Below are positions 1-9,461 of a stretch of 27,943 nucleotides of DNA, piece by piece (the stretch's first letter is position 1; every line of letters starts with the position of its first letter). Location: positions 317,686 through 345,628 of the forward strand of contig NW_019091559.1 in assembly GCF_001949145.1 (NCBI RefSeq), given 5' to 3'. Source of the stretch: Acanthaster planci. Its lineage: Eukaryota; Echinodermata; Asteroidea; Valvatida; Acanthasteridae. The notes below the pieces were generated by a model that saw only the letters and a program-made list of their open reading frames with translations, did no database searches and had not been told where the DNA came from. The position numbers and the translations under genes are program-made.

Positions 1-1130
1 AGCATCCTCAACGTTGAAAAATGCCGCGGCACGAAGTGGTTAATAGCTTGTCATTGCTTGCTTAAATGCTATTCATAAATACTTGGAGCACTTTTTCCAT
101 TCCTTTGGGTCGAAATGCTTCACATGACCGTGTATTAACATTTGAGATGAGATCATGCCCGCTGCGTCAATCACACGCTGGCACATGGAAACAAGACAGT
201 TTAATCAGGTCTGATTGGTCAGGAGTCTATGTGCATGTGACGCGCCACGAGGGCACCAAGTCCATATAAGGAGATTCTTCTGGACTACTTGCACAAGGAA
301 TATACCATTAACTGGACGTGGGTGTTTGGGAAAATAAGAGTCAATTCTTTGACAAAATGCTTGGAAATTTATCGTTTATTGATTTCCCTTGACTCTCTGA
401 CTAAATAATAATAAAATGGTATTAATGAATGGGAATAAATATGTGCTTGGTCGGTCTTAAACTGACGCTTAAGACCGTCTCAGGGGAATGGATGCGACTA
501 ATGCCCTCACCTGCAGCTCTGGCATTAGTCACATCCATTCTCCTGGGCCAGTCTTAAATGCACTGTTCATTTTGAATAATCTACCAGATTGTAACATCTG
601 TCTTCTGGCTGTTGTACAGCTGTGCTGTTTTAACCTTTTTAGGCTGTAAACATGTAGCAGAGTGCCAATCACTTTCAATCCAAACTATGTCCGTAACTGT
701 ATATCAGACAGTATTGCATAGTACTTGTCTGTTTTCATTGATCAATCACACATAGGTGATGAACCTTTCTGGAATGATCAGTCTACTTACATCGTGCATT
801 AGACATCCTGCTTTGACTGTTTGTAATATCAGTGACACTGGGCTTACCAGTCAGGAACCGACTGTACCGAGTACCGGTATGTTCAGAAATTAATTTGAGG
901 GCAATAAATTTAATTGAGTGTATATATTTTGAAACTGTTCTTTGAGAAATGATAACTTTGTAATTAGGAATCTGTTGCCTTGAATTAGGCCAAACAAGTT
1001 AATTTTAAGGCTGCAGTTCAGTTCAGTTTTTTTGAATGTTACTTTTTACATGTATTTCAATTTGCAAAAGAATGAATGCAAATAAGGAGATAAATCAATA
1101 ATTTTCCCTTTCAATTTTTTCTTGGAACAG
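1..1130. other. upstream intron or flank; hairpin only
   Basis: No exon could be supported here. Open frames are short and lack convincing splice signals. The only notable structure is the long hairpin at 452-557. The exon at 1131 opens in mid-codon, so at least the right part is presumably intron. Confidence 0.5.
452..557. repeat. imperfect hairpin with a nested alternative stem
   Basis: Bases 469-505 pair with 521-557: 37-bp arms with five mismatches and a 15-base loop (CTCACCTGCAGCTCT). In addition CGGTCTTAA (452-460) is a perfect reverse complement of TTAAGACCG (469-477), so the left arm can fold with either partner. Size and shape suit a small MITE or a pre-miRNA-like hairpin. No expression evidence can be seen. 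Confidence 0.7.
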
Positions 1131-1328
1131 ACATTTCTGTTGAGTGCAGCACAAGGAGCCAATTGACTTTACTGAGCATGGCCAACTGTTCACTCAGTGA
1201 TGACATCATCAAAACTTTAGCCAATCAGCTTCCTGGATCCTTACCAAACCTGTCTGAACTGGATCTGACTGGAAATCCTGCTGTGACAGCAGAGGCCCTG
1301 CCAGTTTTTATCACTCTCACAGGAGGAA
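1131..1328 (+). CDS. LRR-protein exon 1 in window (partial gene)
   Basis: This is the first supported exon of a multi-exon gene. The acceptor is a pyrimidine-rich tract ending AACAG and the donor is A|GTAAGT, a near-perfect match to consensus. It opens in mid-codon (AC, then ATT TCT GTT), so an upstream exon outside the window, or one I could not see, must supply one base. The translation contains LTLLSMANCSLSDD and LPNLSELDLTGNPAVT, two turns of the LxxLxLxxN/C leucine-rich repeat of ribonuclease-inhibitor type. It ends ITLTGG plus one base (phase 1), which joins in frame to the exon at 1975. LRRs normally form a curved protein-binding surface; the partner is unknown. The exon call is strong; the gene's identity is not established. 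Confidence 0.82.
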
Positions 1329-1489
1329 GTAAGTCTCTGGAAGAAATTTCTTTCTTAAATGTTGAGAATTGTTAAATATTTGTAATGAAGATAATCCATT
1401 CACGTTTTATTTCTGTTGAAAAAAGAAACTTGTTTAAGAAATCATCATTTACATCTCCTGTATTTGTTTTGATCCAAAAATCTCAATGC

Positions 1490-1900
1490 GGCATTTCGTC
1501 ACCAACACCGCGAAGTAACACAGATCTATTGATGTGTGCGCGCTTCAACGCGTATTTTATAGAAATGTGATACTTTCGTTTTCACGGAGAGGCACAAATG
1601 TCTTGCGTCTTGCTCCGTGATTTGCCATATTTAGAAATTGACATTCTCCTTAATTTACACAGTTATGAGTTTTAAGAGCATTTTTTTCAGTTTAGTCACC
1701 TTTTTACTGGTAAAATAAAATCATTTTAGACATTTAAAGCTTTTTTTTCTATGCTATATTCACAAAACACACATTTGTGGTTCTTCGTGAAAACGAAATT
1801 GTTCGATAATGCACGAGTGTACAATATGCGCGGGCACACATTTGTGTCACTTTGTGAAACCAAAACTGCTCAATTCGTGGTGTTGATGACGATTTGTCTA
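1490..1900. repeat. foldback (long inverted repeat) in an intron
   Basis: Bases 1573-1602 are the inverse of 1772-1801 with 26 of 30 matches. Further out, 1497-1515 is the inverse of 1874-1892 with 17 of 19 matches. The arms between are weaker but also related, with shared GCGCG..CACACAT. The right arm contains a second direct copy of the core near 1835-1870 (CACACATTTGTG). A short perfect inverted pair TCACGGAG/CTCCGTGA sits at 1582-1589 and 1613-1620. It looks like a decayed foldback or MITE inserted in the intron. Confidence 0.6.
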
Positions 1901-1974
1901 TTCAAAATTCCAAATCAAATTGATATGATTACAGTGATTCCACAGTCTTCTCAATATTTGTTAAATTTCCACAG

Positions 1975-2226
1975 AGGATCAAGGAACAACTTTACAAACC
2001 ATTCACCTAGGATCCCTCAGTATCGCCAGTCTTCCTGACATCTTACAAGAATCTGCAGACATCAGGGCTAACCTGAGAAGCCTTGATCTACGGCGGGCCA
2101 AGATGACCCCTTCAGAGGTTGGTGGCTTGAAGCCATTGTGTAAGAGACCATCTGGCCTGACTAATCTATGTCTGGATGGATTAAAGCTGTCTAGGTCAGA
2201 GGCCTTGGAGGAACTACTAAATCCAG
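1975..2226 (+). CDS. LRR-protein exon 2
   Basis: The acceptor is TTTCCACAG and the donor is CCAG|GTTTGT. With the single A left from the exon at 1131-1328 the frame is open throughout: KDQGTTLQTIHLGSLSIA, then ANLRSLDLRRAKMTPSEV and SGLTNLCLDGLKLSRSEA. The repeated pattern L..L.L....L with about 28-30 residue spacing continues the leucine-rich repeats. The exon ends in phase 1 (AAT CCA G). No ATG-initiated frame covers it, so it is visible only through splice logic. The phase match at both ends and the repeat pattern make it well supported. Confidence 0.82.
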
Positions 2227-2695
2227 GTTTGTCATGACTTCATTTAAATGGACCATCTAATTCAATTCTGTTACCACATCCCTTGAAATTGCATCTTTGT
2301 GAGTCAATTTGCCATTTTTGGTTTGTGATTTTAATTTGTCTTTTGGAGCCTTTTTTGGGTTTTTTTTTGCCAATGAGAATATGCATATTCATGAGCAAAA
2401 TTGCATACCTGCCAACTGTCATGATTTAATCGGAATTGAAAAAAATAATAAAAATCATAAAGAGTCACGGCAAAAGAAAAAGTCCTGGCTCTAATGTACA
2501 GGAAAAAAGAGGGTGCTATTGGTTTTTTTTTCATCGGCGCGGTCGCCATTTTGTGTAGCGACAGCGCATCGCTCACGTCTTACATGTGACTTCCGAATTC
2601 ATTGCACGCATGTAGTGGTGATCAGGCATGTCAGGTGGTGTAACCTCGGCTCAAATAGAGAATTGTTGAGGGAATTAATGAGTTTGTAGAGCGAT

Positions 2696-2974
2696 ATGGA
2701 GAAGGATAAGAAGCTAAAACGCTTGCAACGATTTAGGAACGAATACAAAGACCAGTTCCAATTCATAACGACATCACATAAGGGTGAGTTTTTCACATTC
2801 TGCAAGATTTGCAGATGTGATTTACGGATCTCTGCCATAGGAGCAAATGACATTAAGATTCACATGAGTAAAGAAAAGCACAAAAGGAATGTGCAAGCTG
2901 AAATCGCCGTTGGAATGTCAAAAAAACTTACCTCTTTCCTCCAGACATCTGTCAGTAATTCATGCGGAAGGTGA
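2696..2974 (+). pseudogene. hAT transposase N-terminal zinc-finger fragment
   Basis: This 92-codon frame from ATG has a lysine/arginine-rich start (MEKDKKLKRLQRFRNEYK) and a zinc finger CKIC...HMSKEKH, i.e. C-x2-C and H-x5-H, typical of the DNA-binding module at the start of hAT transposases and related ZBED-like proteins. It runs to a stop just after the point where sequence has been lost. The finger would bind the element ends. All four metal ligands are intact, so the fragment alone might still encode a small DNA-binding protein. Confidence 0.72.
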
Positions 2975-3447
2975 AATTCAGCTCTGTGGAATATTTTGTA
3001 GAGCAATTCGATCTAGTAGTACCCAGGGAGTCTGTGGACAAGTTAAAATCTGAATTCAACATGTATCAAATAGACAAGCTAGAGTGCATAGACTTGAACG
3101 ATCATATAGATCAGAAGTGGCACTTCATAGCACAGATTGAGGACCCATCCTGGATGCAACAGAAGTACAAGCTTCTTTCCCCTGTTATAAAGAGCATGCT
3201 AATCATCTTACACAACGATGCAGATTGCGAGCGTATCTTCTCTGTAGTAGGGAAGAATAAAACCAAACAATGGGCATGCATGCCCACAAGCACACTAGGA
3301 TCTTTAATGACACTCAAACTATCCATGCAGAATAGAGGCATAAAATGCTTCTCAAGTAAATACAGTGATGTTGCACTCTGGAATGCAATGAAGTCACTCC
3401 ATGGGGATGCAGAGAGGGAACCGTCATCAAGTTCCAAAGGAAATTGA
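2962..3447 (+). pseudogene. hAT transposase C-terminal dimerisation fragment
   Basis: This 161-codon frame overlaps the previous one in another frame. It contains the hAT C-terminal signature: MLIILHNDADCERIFSVV, then GKNKTKQW and TLGSLMTLKLSMQNRG. This matches the HSNAD.ER.FS..... pattern followed by T..L...L..K in active hAT proteins, where it mediates dimerisation. The RNase H-like core with the catalytic acidic residues is absent, so an internal deletion joined the zinc-finger part to this part out of frame near 2955-2970. The first ATG (2962) is probably not a natural start. Confidence 0.78.
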
Positions 3448-3720
3448 AATGTAGATATGTTTTGTTTAAAGAAAGTATTTAACTCAAGGTATGGGAAGAG
3501 TTGACAATGACAAGGGAATTCTCCTTTAAATTTTAAAAATCGTTTCTCCCAAAAGTAAGGAAAATGTGCCAGGAATTGCCTCAAATTGCACTGCAGAGCA
3601 TCTAAAATCCAAAATTTTCTAGGGCCCTTAAGCGGGCCCCAGACACCACACTGTAAAGGCTTCACACTTTGCACTTGCAGATTTGTTCCTATTTTTGACT
3701 TTCCAATGTTGGCAGGTATG

Positions 3721-4440
3721 AAACTGCGATGTCAAGCCAGGCGTTAACCCTCAATGCTACATTGGTTGTGACACAAAACTGATGGGAGTTTTCATATTTT
3801 GCTGAATGAGCAAGAATTTCTTCCTTTGCATTTGTTGCTTTAAGAAGTCTGCGATTACTATCAATAATGCCATTTAAAACAAGTTGCATTTATGTACCAA
3901 GTCCATGGGGCAAAGTTGGAACTGGTTTTTAAACCTAAAGATCCCAAATCTGCAGTAATCACTCCTCTTTTGTCTAACAATCCTGGGTCCTTCTTGACTG
4001 AAGAGGTCAATTCCTGTCACCTTCCACAAGGCTTGACATTTTGGTCAGTTAGTGTGAATGTTACTTTACTTCTCAATTAAGATTTTAACAGAGTATCATT
4101 GAACCCATGTCCTTCCCACAGCTTCCAAATCCACCACGTGCATTGGAACTGTACTAACGGTTTTGGGAAAGTACAGTCATGCTGCTGTTACCACCATAGG
4201 GGCTTGATGCCCCTTGAGAGTTTAATTCCAAGGATATTGCCGAGTGAAGGATTTCAGAGGATTAGGAAGGGTCTTAGCAAGAATACCCCGAGAGTTACAA
4301 TTTAATGCCTTACTAACTTTTCCTTCTGCACAACAAAGTCAATAAATTATTTTTCTTTATAACAAAAACATGATAGTGAAATTAATCCTCAGACATCCAG
4401 ATTACTTTCTACTTTCTTGCTTCATTATTGACTTGGCCAG
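3721..4440. other. intron remainder, nothing recognised
   Basis: Short frames at 3892-4080 and 4099-4305 show no family motif and no consistent splice partners. I see no repeat here. Confidence 0.5.
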
Positions 4441-4661
4441 GCTCATCATGTAGCATAGAGTCGCTCTCATTGGCTGGCTGTGCTCTACAAGACTTTGACC
4501 TTGCACCAATCACAAAAGCTGTCAGCGAGGGTCTGGCCATTCAAACCCTCAAACTATCAGCCAATAGGCTTACAGATACCGGAGCAGTTGGCCTGCTAGA
4601 GGCTTTTTTAGCAAGAGGTAGTGAATGTTCGCTGTCGGAGTTGAATTTTGCCAACAATCGG
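4441..4661 (+). CDS. LRR-protein exon 3
   Basis: It begins after the acceptor TTGGCCAG and continues the G left by the previous exon as GSSCSIESLSLAGCALQDFD. It ends at the strong donor CGG|GTGAGT in phase 0. It encodes IESLSLAGCALQ, IQTLKLSANRLTDTG and LSELNFANNR, which are textbook LxxLxLxxNxL repeats. Reading past the donor gives VSLG and a stop, so the splice is needed. This exon carries the clearest evidence for the repeat class. The 2.2-kb intron before it contains the hAT element at 2404-3720. Confidence 0.87.
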
Positions 4662-5264
4662 GTGAGTTTGGGCTAGCATTGAGGTCAGTGTCCATCACAA
4701 GCCCCTCACAAGTTCAATCACATGTTCCTTCACAAGGTCAGTCATAGGTAACAGGGTAAACAATAACAAAAGAATGCTTTTGTCACAGCTTGCGAATTGG
4801 CTCAAGACTGAATGACTTGTGATGGACTTACAGGGACTTGCAGAGACTTGTAAAAGACTTGAATATAACACTGATTGAGCCTGGTAATAGATTTGCCCTA
4901 GATTTCTGCTGTGGTAGGATCATACCTTAGCTTGACAAGTTTCCATGGCTTCTGTTTGATGTTAGATTATAACTGCAGTCACGGTTAAAGGTATGGCTCA
5001 TTTCCGCCTGTTGGACCTGTCACTAAATGTGTAATTTTTCTCAATGGCAAAAACAAGAAATGGCTTATTATTTGGCCTCATTATTTTAAGGGTTTGTAAT
5101 TTTTCTCTCTGTTTGATGAAAGTATTCATGTGATTTTGAATAATGTTCACAAACTTCATTGTTTTGAAAAGCTGGTATTTGCTTTTTGGTATGAAGAGTC
5201 AATGTTTCGTGAAGATGGCCGTTTGCATGCTGTTTTCATGTGTCATCTCTGCATTTAATTTCAG
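4662..5264. other. intron, nothing recognised
   Basis: AT-rich sequence between exons 3 and 4 with no long frame or clear repeat, apart from a loosely repetitive TCACAAG/ACTTGT stretch near 4695-4860. Confidence 0.5.
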
Positions 5265-5496
5265 CTAAGTGATGGGTGTGCAGAAACTGTTTCCAAGTTG
5301 ATCAGCTCAGCACCCGACCTTCATTCCTTGTTGTTAGGGCACAATGCCCTTAGTGGGAATAATTTAAAGACAATACTGGCCTCCTTGTGTCCCATGGATT
5401 CTTCAAGCCTAAGAGTTCTTGATCTATGCAGTCAAGATTCCCAAATTGATGAAAGTGACATAGCAGAAGTACTCAGCTTGGTGTCAGAGAAGTTGG
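5265..5496 (+). CDS. LRR-protein exon 4
   Basis: The acceptor is TTTAATTTCAG and the donor is TTGG|GTGAGG. Joined to exon 3, NFANNR + LSDGCAETVSKL completes a repeat whose consensus core spans the splice site. It then carries PDLHSLLLGHNALSGNNL and SSLRVLDLCSQDSQID, the last recognisable repeats, followed by the helical cap ESDIAEVLSLVSEKLG. It ends in phase 1. The exact continuation of the repeat across the junction is strong evidence that exons 3 and 4 are spliced together. Confidence 0.87.
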
Positions 5497-6397
5497 GTGA
5501 GGAATGTTTTGTAATTTTATTAATTAGTGCACTAATGGCATTAAAATTACATAAACAAAAAGCCAAATGAGGTTTCACTTTTTTAGGGCAGAAAGATGCC
5601 TCTGTAGGGTTCTCTTTACCAACCTTTGAAATGCAATTTATGCCATTATCATAAATGGGTAGTTATAGTGACCAGCAAATACATAAACCTAGTGCATTTC
5701 AAAGTTCCAAAGTCTGACTTCAGGTGAAAGAAATGAAACATGAGTTTTCTCAAACTTCAGGTTTTGTTACACCCCTGTCACCGTGAGGGTGCACATTAAA
5801 ATTTTAACTCCAAACTGTAAAAGATGGAAACACGCAGGCAAAGTTATAAGACATGTGTTGGGGTCGATGTTACTTCAACAAAGCATGGAGTCAGAGTGAC
5901 TAGGAACAAAGACTCCACACATGGCCCACACTGCCTTCCAGGAAGCATTACATAACACTGTGCTACTTCTTCTATACAACCGTTTCATGTCCATCACCAC
6001 TCCTGCACCGAACAGTTGTGGGATTATTTCCACTGTACTAGCAGCAAGTACACACATGAAACAATGGGAGAGGGGCATGTTCTTGAGATAAACAGTGTAC
6101 CTATTCCAGACCCCTACAGTTTAATCCCAAACTACTTTCATGATAAAGTTCCCTATCAACTTGAAAGATACACCTTATGTGCCAATTTTTTTCTGTTGCA
6201 AAAAGATGACATTGTTTTATGTGTTGAGGTAGCCTTTTGAGAAATTCACATCATGCCCAACGTCTGACACGGATTCTAGAGTAAGTAAAGCCAGAGACAA
6301 GTTGAGACGACTAACGCCTGATATTTGCAAAATGAGGATGGTTATCTTTTACGCACTTGTCTAACCCAAACCCAACTACCTATTATTGACATTGTAG
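5497..6397. other. intron, nothing firm
   Basis: A minus-strand frame at 5875-6078 and a plus-strand frame at 6016-6240 overlap each other and match no family I know. The sequence is otherwise ordinary intron ending in the acceptor at 6396-6397. Confidence 0.5.
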
Positions 6398-6628
6398 GTT
6401 ATAAGATAGTTGAGGAGGATGATACTGTAAGGTTTGGTTCATCTGACTTACCTCACCACCCTGAGGGGTTGACTATCAATCTGATGGGACTGGGGGGATC
6501 TGGGGAGACTGGTCAAGTACTGGACAGTCTGACAGTCAAGACAGACTACGCCACGGTTCAACGACCCTGGTTGGCACTGCAGCATACACTGGAGATTGCT
6601 GACTGGCTGAAGGGATCGCCAGTGTCAG
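6398..6628 (+). CDS. exon 5: linker after the LRR domain
   Basis: It starts after GACATTGTAG. The leftover G of exon 4 plus GT gives GGT TAT AAG, so the protein runs KLGYKIVEEDDTVRFG. It ends at the donor TCAG|GTATGA in phase 1. The 77-residue segment is acidic at its start (VEEDD) and then contains LTINLMGLGGSGETGQVL and ATVQRPWLALQHTLEIAD. I do not recognise a domain. It lies between the repeats and the possible RRM-like part. It could be an LRR C-terminal cap plus linker. Open frame, phase match and splice signals support it. Confidence 0.78.
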
Positions 6629-7217
6629 GTATGAAATGCTTTGATTGGCTGAAAGTTGACCTGCTGTGTTCATTTAATTCCTTGGAGTTCGTGACTTGAC
6701 TTTGATTTGATTTTTTGTTGAATATAATTATGGCATAACTCTGACAGTGTGAGAGATCACATAGAAGGTAAGAAAAATAAAACAAGCAAATGAAGAAGAA
6801 GCCAAGATGCAGACAGTGAAGTGATGCAGTGAAGTGAAGTAATTGCTGCATACAAGAAATTGTGTATCTGATATGGGTTACACTTCATTTGTCTTTGACG
6901 GTTTGGGCATTTTCATTTACTGTAATTAGAACGATGTCACTGTATTAACGGCACATTCTGTACTGAAGGTTACATGGATAATTTGTATTCTTATTAATAT
7001 AATAGTTCATTTGAAAAGTGATGCCAAAACAGATCAGTTTGCATTTGTTCCGTGAAAACTGCTTACACTACTGTGAAATGACATGAAGATTTCAAACAGC
7101 ATCATAAAGACAACACCCATCCACTTCTTCAAAGTAATACTGACAACCAGGAAGATGATCCCTTGATAGAATGCTCTCTTGAAGTCCCCATTCACAGTGG
7201 TGTCTTCCTTCTGGCAG
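6629..7217. other. intron, nothing recognised
   Basis: Contains a short GAAGTGATGCAGTGAAGTG-like low-complexity patch near 6815-6840 and no coding signal. Confidence 0.5.
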
Positions 7218-7318
7218 AATGTCAAGATGGTTCAGTCAGCCAGTGTAGCTTGACGTCAGACGAGTGGTGTCAGGTTCTTGGCCTACCCAAGGACCCTTCA
7301 GTTCCTTCTTGGCTTCAG
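7218..7318 (+). CDS. exon 6: short linker exon
   Basis: The acceptor is CTTCTGGCAG and the donor is CTTCAG|GTAACA. The codon is completed as G|AA, giving ECQDGSVSQCSLTSDEWC, then QVLGLPKDPSVPSWLQ, ending in phase 0. The phase agrees with both neighbours. No domain is recognised. The WCQVLGLP..PSVPSWL pattern, with spaced Trp and Pro, looks like an ordered linker or short helical segment. Confidence 0.75.
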
Positions 7319-7974
7319 GTAACAGATCTCAATGGATGAAATCTAGGAAATCCTGGTCTCCATTTTCAATATTTCATTAGAGAGCCCTTTGAGGTCAATA
7401 TTAAGTTACCCGCATTTCCAGGTGATGTGAAAAGATATTTAAAACCTGTCTCTTTGTCATGAATTTTGTCTCCTAATATTGATGTTGTGTAGGCAAAGTC
7501 TTATTGTCTTATAGTCTTTCATTGTCGATATTTGCTAGCCTGGATATTTTCTCAACCATTTGGTTTCCAGCTTTGTGGGAATATGAACTGTTTTTTAACT
7601 AAACTTTGTATGTTTATTTTGAAAAATCAAGCAAGCGCTGAGACAGAGCATCTGGGTTAAATGAAGTCATCAAAGTGAAACACAGAATGTGTTTACACCT
7701 TATAAAATGGGGAAAGTGGACGTCTTGAAATGAAGATTTTCCTTAAAGGCCATTTTTAGGTTCATGTTGGTAGAAATTTCTGCTTTCGTGCTTTTATGTT
7801 GAATGTAAACATTTGTTCTGTAAGAAGAGAGAATTAGTGCTCTGCAAGATCTGAAAGCTTTAAATTAAAAGTGATAGTAACATTTTAATATCTCTTTTTT
7901 ATCAATTTGTGTGAAAAGCAGGGTAATTCCTGATTTATAACCCGAATGCTGTCTTATTTGTAAATTAATACCAG
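7319..7974. other. intron, nothing recognised
   Basis: AT-rich intron between exons 6 and 7. No open frame of note and no repeat seen. Confidence 0.5.
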
Positions 7975-8100
7975 GTGTCTGAGCATCGCTTGAGAGCCAT
8001 TTACCTGACTGGCCTTCCAGGGGGCGTTTCAGCTGGCAAGCTGGAGGGCGATTTGGAGTCAGAGGCTGACTGTCTCATCCAGGAGGTCTGCATCATGAAG
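7975..8100 (+). CDS. exon 7: possible first half of an RRM-like fold
   Basis: The acceptor is AATACCAG and the donor is AAG|GTAAAA; both ends are phase 0. It encodes VSEHRLRAIYLTGLPGG, then a long acidic helix (SAGKLEGDLESEADCLIQ), then EVCIMK. The string RAIYLTGLP resembles the first strand and turn (RNP2) of RNA recognition motifs, and the helix-strand order also fits. This is pattern recognition only; RNP2 usually has an aromatic residue at a given position and a profile search would decide. A broken copy of this exon lies downstream in the next intron (8163-8225). Confidence 0.78.
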
Positions 8101-8162
8101 GTAAAACTTCCATGGAGTTGATTTGAGACGTGAGGGAAGGATATGAATCAAGGAGCTAACAG

Positions 8163-8225
8163 GGCTTTCTAGGTTGCCTTATGGTTGATGAGCTCAAGGT
8201 TGACTTAGAGTCAGAGGCAGACTAG
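8163..8225 (+). pseudogene. decayed duplicate of exon 7 in the next intron
   Basis: Bases 8163-8222 align without gaps and in frame to exon 7 bases 8011-8070. The exon reads GLPGGVSAGKLEGDLESEAD and the intron copy reads GFLGCLMVDELKVDLESEAD, then TAG. The run DLESEAD and its DNA (GAGTCAGAGGC) are unchanged. Upstream CTAACAGGG matches CTGACTGG with one extra base. Identity is about 70% in DNA. It is best read as an ancient tandem exon duplication. It now has a stop at 8223-8225 and no clear donor, so I call it a relic rather than an alternative exon. Confidence 0.6.
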
Positions 8226-8658
8226 CAGAGTCAGATTACAACCTGTGTTCCCAAATGCCTTGACACGCTTGACTTGGAAGTTGGAAGTGGCCCATTCCCC
8301 TCAGGAACAGGACAGGAACACAGCAATTAAATTCTCCAAAGATCGAGGACAGTATTCCTGAAAAGAGCAGTCCATTCGGAACAGAGACATCCCAATGTTT
8401 GAACTTTCCTTAAAGGAAAAACCCCTTTGGAATTTGCTTTGAATCAAGACTTGACATTGGCTTCAGATCGGTCTTTCCTCTGCTTATCCCTATGATCCTG
8501 GGGTGAGATTTGTCAGAGTTTTTCCTGATTTCAGGATTTTCAAACAAACTGTTTTTCAAATAATTTGTAATTTTTTTGTTTCAATGTTTACACCAAATAC
8601 ATGCACTAGCTGAATTCAAATGAATTTTCCCCTCTGTGTTTCCAACTTGTCACTTCAG

Positions 8659-8754
8659 GATTTCATTCTGAGAAAGCCCAACGGTATAGCATGGGTGTTG
8701 ATGGCTGACAATTTATCTGTTTACAAGGCTCTTGAGTTCTTCCATGAAGGAAAG
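8659..8754 (+). CDS. exon 8: possible second half of an RRM-like fold
   Basis: It follows the acceptor TTGTCACTTCAG and ends GGA AAG|GTGTGT, phase 0 at both ends. The product DFILRKPNGIAWVLMADN followed by LSVYKALEFFHEGK resembles strand 2, strand 3 (RNP1-like NGIAWVLM) and helix 2 (A..AL.F...GK) of an RNA recognition motif. Together with exon 7 it gives a beta-alpha-beta-beta-alpha order. The final strand would be in the next exon, which is uncertain. If the fold is right the protein may bind RNA or another protein through this end. Confidence 0.75.
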
Positions 8755-9369
8755 GTGTGTGCATAGGCCAACAAAGCGAATTGTAGTGAATTTTCATGAT
8801 TTCCCTATGACTAAAATGTTTTTATTCTCACTAAAAAGGGAAAGCAATTTTAAAAAGCCATAAATATACCATTCCGATTTGATACACATTACAGATGTTC
8901 ACCTTTATGGTGAACATCTCCCCCTATATAGTGTATATGGTGTTGCCCTCCCCTTTTCAAATTTCCATGGCCAGGCAAGTCATCCCCTCCCCCCAATTTC
9001 TAACACAGATTTATGCAACCTGGTGTGTGACCATTCAGCTATGACCTCAAGCTGAGATAAAATGAAAAAAAAACTCCAAATTTCAAGGAAATAAATAGAC
9101 CTTGATAATTAAACGTTCATGACTAAGAATAATAGCTACTTCTGATCCATTGTGCATGATCCAGTCTGTTGAAGTTTGACTCTTTGCAAAACAGAGTTAA
9201 ATATTTGAGTCACACTTTGGAATGTTACAAAGAAAACCGAAGTAATCTCAAATGGAAGGAAGGTTCTTGTTTCCATTGATTATTCTTTACAGACTTGCTT
9301 ATCATTTTCATAAAGATTCCAACCACAGATTGGAAGAATAAATGTCATTTTTATGCCACTCCTTTGAAG
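8755..9369. other. intron with a short perfect hairpin
   Basis: No coding signal is clear. AGATGTTCACC (8893-8903) and GGTGAACATCT (8909-8919) form a perfect 11-bp stem with a 5-base loop. A C-rich low-complexity stretch follows near 8920-8995. Confidence 0.55.
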
Positions 9370-9461
9370 GCCTTGATGTTCAGCCAACCTTACATGATAT
9401 CCGCTATCATGTTAACTGTCGTCGTTGGTGGTGTAAGTGAAGAGGACGCCACAAAAGCAAG
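9370..9461 (+). CDS. possible exon 9, left boundary uncertain
   Basis: The terminal exon at 9731 needs two bases from its predecessor, and exon 8 ends in phase 0, so an exon must lie between them. A frame ending SEEDATKA plus AG at the donor AG|GTTTGT (9462) supplies exactly two bases. With the A at 9731 it makes AGA, giving SEEDATKAR|LDLEARAQ, a continuous charged helix. The left end is unclear: phase-0 options are after AAG at 9369 or 9315, both weak acceptors. The better acceptor at 9292 has the wrong phase for exon 8 as called. The upstream part includes a hydrophobic stretch, MISAIMLTVVVGG. Right end moderately supported, left end not. Confidence 0.35.

Larger units (their letters stand above)
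2404..3720 (+). mobile_element. deleted hAT-family DNA transposon
   Basis: The element is bounded by perfect 13-bp terminal inverted repeats, CATACCTGCCAAC (2404-2416) and GTTGGCAGGTATG (3708-3720). The 8-mers outside the ATACC boundary (AAAATTGC at 2397-2404 and GAAACTGC at 3720-3727) match at 6 of 8 positions, as expected for an old 8-bp hAT target duplication. Inside are the two ends of a hAT transposase: an N-terminal zinc finger and a C-terminal dimerisation region. The catalytic core between them is missing. It sits in the intron between exons 2 and 3 of the LRR gene, in the same orientation. It cannot move by itself but could be mobilised in trans. Confidence 0.8.

Noticed and set aside
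1385-2038. Frames of 61 and 95 codons in the first intron
   Set aside because: They lie across the foldback element and the second overlaps exon 2 in a different frame, whereas the spliced frame shows LRRs.
3111-3674. 187-codon minus-strand frame, the longest in the window
   Set aside because: It is antisense to the hAT dimerisation fragment, which has clear family motifs on the + strand.
8223-8225. Exon 7 copy as a mutually exclusive alternative exon
   Set aside because: It runs into TAG and no donor follows in frame, so it cannot replace exon 7.
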